Source: Sphaerochaeta sp032144095 (GTDB lineage Bacteria; Spirochaetota; Spirochaetia; Sphaerochaetales; Sphaerochaetaceae). Taken from it: a stretch of 64,000 bases of DNA. Below, piece by piece: positions 58,009 to 64,000 of the stretch; positions within the stretch are counted from its first letter, which is position 1; each line of letters starts with the position of its first letter. The position numbers and the translations under genes are program-made. The notes under the pieces are model-generated. The model did not search any database. It worked only from the letters and a program-made list of their open reading frames with translations, and had not been told where the DNA came from. The stretch lies in the NCBI RefSeq assembly GCF_032144095.1, contig NZ_JAVSNJ010000014.1, positions 1-64,000 on the forward strand. The letters are read 5' to 3'.

Positions 58009-61000
58009 CTATTCGCCAGACCTCACTTTCCCGGGAGGAAACCCCTTGAGCTTCTTGAAGACCCGACAAAAGTACGCTTGGTCCTGAAAGCCCGTCTGGC
58101 TTGCAACCTCGTTGATGGTAAGGGTGGTCTGCCTCAGCAGAGCCGTAGCAAGGTAGACCCTGTGCCTGTTGAGGTAATCCCAGGGAGAAAGCCCTATCTC
58201 CTTGCGAAAGATACGGGTAAGGTAGTCCTCACTTACATTCACCGCCTCAGCCAGCTGCCAACGGGAGAACTGGACCGTAGCCTGTTCCCCGATGAAAACC
58301 ACTGCCCGCTTCACCAAAGCTGAGGTAAGAGGCGGCAGCAGGTCCTCCCCTCCCCGAAGGGCTATCAGGCGGGAGAGGAACTCGCTGCTGTCGGCAACTG
58401 AAGAGTGGACCAGCAGAAGTTGGGGGAAGAGGCTGAGCTGGTCGGCTTCCCCGAGGGTGAAGCTCTCCCTGATCAGCACGATCGGGACAGAGGGTCCCTG
58501 CTTTACTTTGCGAATCTCCCTAAACAAGGCAATCGAGAGGTCATCAGTTATGAACAGCGAGGGAAGTTTCAGGTCCCCCTGCTGCCAATATCCATCCCCT
58601 GCCTGGACGGCAGAGCCCTGCGTTGGGCAGAGGATGGCGGCAATCTTTGCGGGGATTTCCCCGGTATGGACTACCAACCCCTCTTCCTCCGAAAAGTTGA
58701 GGGCGTTCACAAAGGAGGATGAGGAGCCGGGGCAGCCCAGACAGACAAAGCCCAAACGGCTGGCCCTGCTGTCGCGAAGCATCTGGTGGAGCAAGAGCAT
58801 CAAGGATGGGCCTTTCTTGCGGGCATCCCAGAACAACAGCCCATACCTCGAGAAGAGTTGGGGATTCTGCAGCAGGGAAGAGGCAGAGAGGACAGCAAGG
58901 CCTTCAAGGAGAGCAAAGGAAGGGGGAAGCGTCATGTCCTGGTCATCTGCAATGAACAGGGATGGGGTATGTTCCACTTGGGAAACCTCCCCTGAAAGGG
59001 TTGGCCAAGGAAGCCTGAAGGATACGGTATTCTCCTGTAGCCAGAACTGGCCCCCATGCAGCAGGATGATGCGCTCAGCCAGGCTGATGCCGGGATCCTG
59101 CCTGCTCAGGGCAGCCTTCCACCCTGCGGAGGAGGAGCGGAAGGAGAAGACAAACCCTTCTTCTGTGATGGAGGAAGAGAGCAACGACTGCCCACTCTCC
59201 TTTTGCAGGTGCTTGGAAAGGATGCTAAGCACCTGCTTCAGCCTTGTCCGGTCGGCAAAAAGGGCTGGAAGAAGAGCCGGCCCTTCATAGGCTACTCCGC
59301 TTTCCCAGACCACCTGCTCCACGAGGGAGGTCGGGTCAAGGATCTGCCGCTCCAATTCCAATTCCCCCGTTTGGCTGAGGGAGAGGTCAAGAAGATGGGT
59401 CGCCTTGAAGATCTCTTCATCAATGGAAATCCTCAAAGGTTCATGTTCCTTCCCCTTGAGGGTGCTGACCTTGGCCTGGATCTCTTCCAGTGGATTGCGA
59501 AGCCCCTCGCTGACATTGGCAAAGAACTCTGTTCTGGAACGTTGGGCACGCTCTGCCAGTTCCTTGGCCTTGTTTGCCTCATCCAGGAGGAACGAAGCCT
59601 TGATGGAGCTGCTCAAGGCTGTCCTGAGATCCTCCATGAGGCTCCCTTCGAACAGGGTTGTCTCCATCACTAGATACCCCATCGGTTGGTTTTCCATGTA
59701 TAAGGGTTCTACCACAAAGACACCACTGCCCAACTTTTCTGCTATAAAAGGAGGCAACAGGCTCTTCTTGTCGAACAGGACCTGCTGCTCATAGAGCTGC
59801 CCGCCATAAAAGCCCCCAACGAACCTACTGCAAGACTCATCCTCATTGAGGACAAGCAGGCACCCCTCGATCCCCAAGGAGGGAAGGTACCTTTGGAAAA
59901 GGCGCGAATGGGAAGAGAGGTTGCGAAGGGTAAGCAGCTCGCACTTGAACGAGTTCAGCTCCTTGGTCCGAGTCGAGACGGCATAGGCATGCTCATGGGA
60001 AACAAGGGAGTGCTGGCGTAGGAAGAGGTCCCGCAAGGCAGTATCCATATAGGAGGAAAACCCCTTGCTCGCATAGAAGAGCGAGTACCAGTGGAGGGCT
60101 TCACTGAGGTTGCTCGGGTCGCCCCCTCCGTCCAGGTAGGAGTGGGAGAAGTGTGCAACCTGTTCAAGGATCTGGGAGGCGATATCCTCCTCCAGGGTTG
60201 TGCCAAACCTGGCACAGAGGGAAAAAAGGTGTTCTGCTGCCTTGGTCTGGGAGAGGTCGAGGCTGAATGCCTCAGTCAGGTATCTCAGATAGGCTTCATC
60301 GCTGGTAAAGAGGGCCTTTGCACTTTCGTAGCCCCCCAAGGAGTCCTTACACCCGCAGGAACGGCGGATGACAGCCTCACAGGGAAGCAGGATATCGGGC
60401 TCGGCCATGCTCTGCTTGTCGACCATCAGCTCTACCATGCTCCATGCCATCAGGGCCAGTTGCCTGACCGGCATCTTTGCCGTGGTACAGGGGACTTTCA
60501 GCAGATGGCTCTCGCTGCTGTCGTTGAATCCCACAATCTTGACATCCTCGGGGATACGATACCCCCTCCCTTCGAGTCCCTTCCCAGCTGCAAACATCAT
60601 CATGTCGCTCGAACAGGCAAGGAGGTCGAAATCCTTCCCCGGCACCAGGCTCCTCTCGTCGACCAGCTGCTCCAGGGCCTTCTGCCCTTCTGTCCAGGCA
60701 AAGGGATCCGATACAAGGGAGGGGTCGTATGCAATGGTGTTCTGCTTGAGGGTATCAAGGTAGGAACGGTAGCGGTCATCGGAGGAGGGGTGGTTCTCAG
60801 GGCCGCGGATGAATGCAATACGCCTGGTATTGTGCTTGGTGATGCAGTGCTGGAGGATGCCCCCTACCCCAGAGTAGGCATCGAAGGTAATGTCGGGAAA
60901 CCCTTCCCGTTTCAGGCCGATGGTAACACAGGGAAGATCTCCAAATGAGCGGTACTGCTGCTGCACTTCAGACAGGCTTGCAGCCCCTCCCAAGGAAGAT

Positions 61001-61233
61001 CCCCATACGATGATGCCGTCCACATTCTCCTTGTGGACCAAACGGTAGAGCGCATTGCGAAGATGCTCATGGTTCTCCAGACTCTGAAGCCGGCCACCAG
61101 GAAAGACAAACAAGGCGGTCTCTCCCTCCTGTTGTTGGGAAAACCTGGCCACATCAGCCCATAGGCCGTTTGCCGCTCCTGTATGGATTGAAGCAAGGAC
61201 CAGGGCGATCCGCTTCATCTCTGCTGTTTTCAC
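58009..61233 (-). CDS. LacI-like sensor with degenerate kinase/receiver parts and AraC DNA-binding domain
   Basis: This 1074-residue cytoplasmic regulator starts directly with a LacI-type periplasmic-binding-like domain (about 8-290: WGSSLGGAAS, FIRGPENHPSSDDRYRSYLD, DVKIVGFND) without the LacI helix-turn-helix. A helical and GAF-like middle follows, then a HisKA-like helix at about 565-580 reading NVSEGLRNPL where a phosphoacceptor histidine is expected, a degraded ATPase-like part, receiver-like parts (FIADDQD near 763), and a C-terminal AraC helix-turn-helix (VSEDYLTRIFRKE, QDQAYFCRVFKKLKGFPPG). GTG 61233 follows AGGAG; ATG 61218 is an alternative. It heads the pectin oligosaccharide importer unit and probably activates it on sugar binding rather than by phosphorylation. 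Confidence 0.88.
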   Translation of the reverse strand: MKTAEMKRIALVLASIHTGAANGLWADVARFSQQQEGETALFVFPGGRLQSLENHEHLRNALYRLVHKENVDGIIVWGSSLGGAASLSEVQQQYRSFGDLPCVTIGLKREGFPDITFDAYSGVGGILQHCITKHNTRRIAFIRGPENHPSSDDRYRSYLDTLKQNTIAYDPSLVSDPFAWTEGQKALEQLVDERSLVPGKDFDLLACSSDMMMFAAGKGLEGRGYRIPEDVKIVGFNDSSESHLLKVPCTTAKMPVRQLALMAWSMVELMVDKQSMAEPDILLPCEAVIRRSCGCKDSLGGYESAKALFTSDEAYLRYLTEAFSLDLSQTKAAEHLFSLCARFGTTLEEDIASQILEQVAHFSHSYLDGGGDPSNLSEALHWYSLFYASKGFSSYMDTALRDLFLRQHSLVSHEHAYAVSTRTKELNSFKCELLTLRNLSSHSRLFQRYLPSLGIEGCLLVLNEDESCSRFVGGFYGGQLYEQQVLFDKKSLLPPFIAEKLGSGVFVVEPLYMENQPMGYLVMETTLFEGSLMEDLRTALSSSIKASFLLDEANKAKELAERAQRSRTEFFANVSEGLRNPLEEIQAKVSTLKGKEHEPLRISIDEEIFKATHLLDLSLSQTGELELERQILDPTSLVEQVVWESGVAYEGPALLPALFADRTRLKQVLSILSKHLQKESGQSLLSSSITEEGFVFSFRSSSAGWKAALSRQDPGISLAERIILLHGGQFWLQENTVSFRLPWPTLSGEVSQVEHTPSLFIADDQDMTLPPSFALLEGLAVLSASSLLQNPQLFSRYGLLFWDARKKGPSLMLLLHQMLRDSRASRLGFVCLGCPGSSSSFVNALNFSEEEGLVVHTGEIPAKIAAILCPTQGSAVQAGDGYWQQGDLKLPSLFITDDLSIALFREIRKVKQGPSVPIVLIRESFTLGEADQLSLFPQLLLVHSSVADSSEFLSRLIALRGGEDLLPPLTSALVKRAVVFIGEQATVQFSRWQLAEAVNVSEDYLTRIFRKEIGLSPWDYLNRHRVYLATALLRQTTLTINEVASQTGFQDQAYFCRVFKKLKGFPPGKVRSGE

Positions 61234-61460
61234 CCTCTAACTCCTCTCATGCCAAGAACCATACCCACCCTTTACCTCCGGCCCTAACCAGGTGTTCCTG
61301 GCAGGGTAACACACCCAAAAGGTACCATCAAGATAGCCCAAGGGATTGCCCACACTCATGCTTCCTGACAGCAAGTTTATCCCCTTGGCAGACATTACAC
61401 AATGAGAACTTGAAATCCACCCCATGGCAACCGAAAATGAGACCTATCCCCTCACCTAGC

Positions 61461-61489
61461 TTGACAGGCCAATTACTCAAGGATATCAT
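61461..61489 (+). promoter_or_regulatory. Sigma-70 type promoter of the BASS-uxaB unit
   Basis: TTGACA (61461-61466), a 17-base spacer and TATCAT (61484-61489) end seven bases before ATG 61497. Either the message is leaderless or translation starts downstream at ATG 61560. The remainder of 61234-61460 shows no confident feature. Confidence 0.65.
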
Positions 61490-61496
61490 TGGAACA

Positions 61497-62522
61497 ATGT
61501 TTCATTTTCAAAATTTCGATACAAGTCTTGCCAGACTGAACAAAATATTGGATGGGCTCATGCCAATACTGACCCCCACTGGGGTTATTGTTGGCCTGCT
61601 CTTGGGTTCCCGAGTCGCCTGGATGAAACCTTCGGTGACCTGGCTCTTCGCCTTCCTCACCTTCAGCGGAGCCTTGGGCATCAGTTCCTCGAGCTTTTTG
61701 CAGGTCATCAAAAAACCCAAGAACCTCATGGTATTCTTTCTGGGGACCAACATCATCATGCCCATCATCGCCTGGGCACTTGCCTCGCTTCTCTTTGGCT
61801 CATCCCCAGATGTCGTTACCGGCTACGTACTGCTGCTCTCCATCCCAACAGCCGTTTCCGGCTATATCTGGAGTGCCATCTACAACGGCAACGGAGCACT
61901 ATCGCTTACCCTCATCCTGCTTTCCACCCTCTTGGCCCCCATACTGACGCCCCATACGGTAAGCCTGCTTACCCAAAGCAGCGTCACCATACAGACCACC
62001 TCCATGATGCTCTCCTTGCTGAAAATGGTGGTCATCCCCTCGTTCCTTGGCGTCATGCTCAACACCCTGACCAAAGGAAAGGTAACCGTCAAGCTTGCAC
62101 CCTCACTCAAGCCCTTCTCCAAGATTGCCCTCTTCTTCGTCATCATCATCAACATATCCCAGATAGCGGAACGCCTGATCGACAATGCAACATGGACCTA
62201 CCTTCCCATAGCACTTCTCAGTGCAGTGCTTACCGCCAGCGGATACCCCATCGCCTACTCGCTCGGCAAGCTTGCCAAGATCCCCATTGCAGAGAACAAG
62301 AGCATCACCTTTGCCACATCCATGAGAAACATAAGCGCCGCACTGGTGCTTTCCATAGAATTCTTTCCTGCAGAGACAGCACTTCCTGTCATTTTCGGCA
62401 TCGTATTTCAGCAAACGGTATGTGCCTTTATGGGGCACTTCCTCTTTGGAGAAAAACAAATCTTTCAAAAAAACATAAGGAGCAAACCATGCAAGCAATC
62501 ACAGACAGCAAAAAACCAGTAA
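61497..62522 (+). CDS. Bile acid:sodium symporter (BASS) family transporter
   Basis: This membrane protein of up to 341 residues has about ten membrane segments in the BASS/BART pattern: LTPTGVIVGLLLG, FLQVIKKPKNLMVFFLGTNIIMPIIAW, LLLSIPTAVSGYIWS and the crossing region ATSMRNISAALVLS. Members move bile acids, pantoate, pyruvate or other organic anions with sodium. ATG 61497 lies almost on the predicted transcription start, so ATG 61560 is an alternative. The open frame upstream to 61170 is a shadow. It overlaps uxaB by 34 bases, so uptake of a uronate or a breakdown product of pectin is a reasonable guess. Confidence 0.85.
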   Translation: MFHFQNFDTSLARLNKILDGLMPILTPTGVIVGLLLGSRVAWMKPSVTWLFAFLTFSGALGISSSSFLQVIKKPKNLMVFFLGTNIIMPIIAWALASLLFGSSPDVVTGYVLLLSIPTAVSGYIWSAIYNGNGALSLTLILLSTLLAPILTPHTVSLLTQSSVTIQTTSMMLSLLKMVVIPSFLGVMLNTLTKGKVTVKLAPSLKPFSKIALFFVIIINISQIAERLIDNATWTYLPIALLSAVLTASGYPIAYSLGKLAKIPIAENKSITFATSMRNISAALVLSIEFFPAETALPVIFGIVFQQTVCAFMGHFLFGEKQIFQKNIRSKPCKQSQTAKNQ

Positions 62523-63958
62523 AGAGACCAGTTCGGGTCCTCCAATATGGAGAAGGCAACTTCCTCCGCGCCTTTGCTGATTGGAAAATCGATATCCTGA
62601 ACGAAAAAACCGATTTCAATGGAAACGTAGTAATTGTCCAGCCTCTGGAACGGGGACTTGGCGATATGATCAACGCCCAGAAAGGCCTCTACACCACAGT
62701 CCTACGCGGAGTGCAGAGTGGAAAGACTGTCGAAGAGTACAGGACCATCAACAGCGTACAAGAGTGCCTCAACCCCTACCATGAAGCTGACTACCAGGCT
62801 TATATGGCCCTGGCATCCAGCAAGGACCTTCGCTTCGTATTCTCCAACACCACCGAAGCAGGCATAGCCTATCATGAGGGTGACAAGCTTGAGGACAGGC
62901 CCCAGGTCTCCTTTCCCGCAAAGCTCTGCGCATTCCTCTACAAGCGCTACCAGGCCTTTAGCGGCGACAAGACCAAAGGCCTTATCGTCATACCCTGCGA
63001 ACTCATCGACAAGAACGGCGACAACCTGAAGCGGATCGTCGAGCAGTATGCACACGAATGGAAACTTGAGGCAGCATTCACCACCTGGCTTGAAGAAGCC
63101 TGTGACTTCTGCAACTCCCTGGTCGACAGGATCGTACCCGGCTACCCCAAGGCAGAAGCAGCACAGATTTGCGAAAAGCTCGGATACCAGGACAACCTGC
63201 TGGTCTCGGCTGAGATCTTCCACCTCTGGGTCATCGAATGCCATAAGGATTTCCACGAGGATGAGCTGCCGTTTGCAAAGGCCGGCCTGAATGTCATCTG
63301 GACCGACGACATGAGCTTCTACAGGACCCGCAAGGTGCGTATCCTCAACGGGGCACACACCCTTACCGTCCTTGCTGCCTACCAGGCAGGACTTGATACG
63401 GTGCAGGAGTGCATTGCTGACAAGGCCCTTGTCTATCCCTTCATGCACGGTGGTATCTTTGATGAGATCATCCCCTCCATGGATGGCTCCAAGGAGATGC
63501 TCGAACAGTATGCGAAGGATGTGCTCGAACGGTTCGAGAACCCCTACAACCCCCACCAATTGCTCAGCATATCGCTGAACTCGGTGAGCAAGTTCAAAAC
63601 CCGTGACCTCCCCTCCCTTTTGGGGTATTATGAGAAACACAAGAACCTTCCCAAGCGGCTTGTATTCTCCCTTGCGGCTTTGATCAGCTTCTATGAAGGG
63701 ACAGAGTATGAAGGCTCTGCCCTCAAGGGAACCAGAGATGGCCAGACCTACCTTATCCAGGACAGTCCTGAGATATTGGCTACCTTTGCACAGCTCTACA
63801 AGACAAGGGATGCAAACCAGATCGCCAAGGCGGTTCTTGGGCAACAGTCGTGGTGGGGCCAGGACCTCAACCAGGTCACAGGCCTCCACAAGCAGATAGC
63901 AGAGAACCTCCAGGCTATCTGGAGCTCTGGTATGAAGAGTGCCCTTACAGCACTCTAG
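62489..63958 (+). CDS. uxaB: Tagaturonate reductase
   Basis: This 489-residue enzyme reduces D-tagaturonate to D-altronate with NADH in galacturonate breakdown. The mannitol-dehydrogenase-like fold shows the nucleotide loop VLQYGEGNFLRAFADWKID, then VIPCELIDKNGDNL, the catalytic-type lysine/asparagine region in RKVRILNGAHTLTVL and LVDRIVPGYP. AAGGAG lies seven bases before ATG 62489, inside the end of the BASS gene. The next gene starts 11 bases after its stop. It links with the GH105 unit across the divergent region to form a pectin/uronate locus. Confidence 0.93.
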   Translation: MQAITDSKKPVKRPVRVLQYGEGNFLRAFADWKIDILNEKTDFNGNVVIVQPLERGLGDMINAQKGLYTTVLRGVQSGKTVEEYRTINSVQECLNPYHEADYQAYMALASSKDLRFVFSNTTEAGIAYHEGDKLEDRPQVSFPAKLCAFLYKRYQAFSGDKTKGLIVIPCELIDKNGDNLKRIVEQYAHEWKLEAAFTTWLEEACDFCNSLVDRIVPGYPKAEAAQICEKLGYQDNLLVSAEIFHLWVIECHKDFHEDELPFAKAGLNVIWTDDMSFYRTRKVRILNGAHTLTVLAAYQAGLDTVQECIADKALVYPFMHGGIFDEIIPSMDGSKEMLEQYAKDVLERFENPYNPHQLLSISLNSVSKFKTRDLPSLLGYYEKHKNLPKRLVFSLAALISFYEGTEYEGSALKGTRDGQTYLIQDSPEILATFAQLYKTRDANQIAKAVLGQQSWWGQDLNQVTGLHKQIAENLQAIWSSGMKSALTAL

Positions 63959-63968
63959 AGGAGAGATT

Positions 63969-64000
63969 ATGCAGACATTCTCAACGTTGAAAATAGCAGA
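63969..64000 (+). CDS. Start of the next gene, possibly altronate dehydratase
   Basis: ATG 63969 follows GAGGAGAG at four bases and the frame is open to the window edge, giving about ten residues (MQTFSTLKIA). Altronate dehydratase (uxaA) commonly follows uxaB and often begins with a short strand of this kind, but ten residues cannot prove it. Confidence 0.5.
   Translation, partial: MQTFSTLKIA

Noticed and set aside
61170..61496. A 109-codon extension upstream of the BASS transporter
   Set aside because: It has low-complexity, non-membrane content and lies upstream of the promoter at 61461-61489; the conserved part begins at or after 61497.
62192..62488. A 99-codon extension upstream of uxaB
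   Set aside because: It is out of frame inside the BASS gene; AAGGAG and ATG 62489 mark the start.
1..64000. CRISPR arrays, tRNA or rRNA genes, transposases
   Set aside because: Reading both strands showed no regularly spaced short repeats, no recognisable stable RNA genes and no transposase open frames.

Overview
The window looks like a chromosomal segment from a free-living or gut-type carbohydrate-fermenting spirochaete, most plausibly Sphaerochaeta or a close relative. This is inferred from gene content: a PnrA/BMP-type purine nucleoside ABC system, ROK and lipoprotein-type sugar ABC systems, many periplasmic binding proteins, and mid-range base composition. No rRNA, tRNA, CRISPR array, phage block or intact insertion sequence was found. 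Starts given here are the ones best supported by ribosome-binding sites, often downstream of the longest open frame.

Layout. (1) 0.1-5.0 kb: a DUF3842 protein, then a three-gene metal ABC importer whose ATPase carries an N-terminal DUF1893 domain, then an AlbA_2/ATPase-type gene lying between two copies of the importer's terminator beside a decayed fragment of the binding-protein gene. (2) 5.0-12.4 kb: a leftward operon for a split transketolase, iron-type alcohol dehydrogenase, LarA-family racemase and TIM-barrel isomerase, divergent from a GntR/FCD regulator and a DUF362 protein. (3) 12.4-15.4 kb: glmS and an aldo/keto reductase. (4) 15.4-31.4 kb: a leftward catabolic and transport block with two TTT systems, one TRAP system, two nearly identical pdxA-family genes, two Asp/Glu-racemase-family proteins, a cyclase-family hydrolase, an amidohydrolase and a second TIM-barrel protein. 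(5) 31.7-33.6 kb: a PrpR-type sigma-54 activator. (6) 33.6-38.4 kb: a membrane-anchored hypothetical protein, MscS, htpG and a ROK regulator. (7) 38.6-43.9 kb: three small exported beta-rich proteins, two paralogous GntR regulators and an orphan ABC ATPase. (8) 44-53 kb: a flavodoxin-like protein and a purine nucleoside uptake and phosphorolysis operon with accessory genes. (9) 53.2-64 kb: a pectin/uronate region with a GH105 hydrolase, lipoprotein-type sugar ABC importer, a 1074-residue regulator, a BASS transporter, uxaB and the start of the next gene, possibly uxaA.

How it works together. Eight copies of a TGTATACA-type palindrome lie in front of four transcription units between 10.4 and 31.6 kb. 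In two of them the palindrome sits just downstream of a good -10 box, which suggests one GntR/FCD repressor (10703-11356) governs the whole catabolic block. Both pdxA units also have a perfect sigma-54 promoter and an upstream cluster of TGTTTCA/TGAAACA half-sites at exactly the same distances, with diverged sequence between. The PrpR-type gene next to the second cluster is the natural activator. This two-layer control of a cluster whose substrate cannot be named from the sequence is the most interesting feature of the window.

Other notable items are the DUF1893-ABC fusion, the degenerate LacI-like/kinase/receiver/AraC regulator, the family of small exported proteins, and a hairpin directly after each of the five binding-protein genes that are not last in their units.
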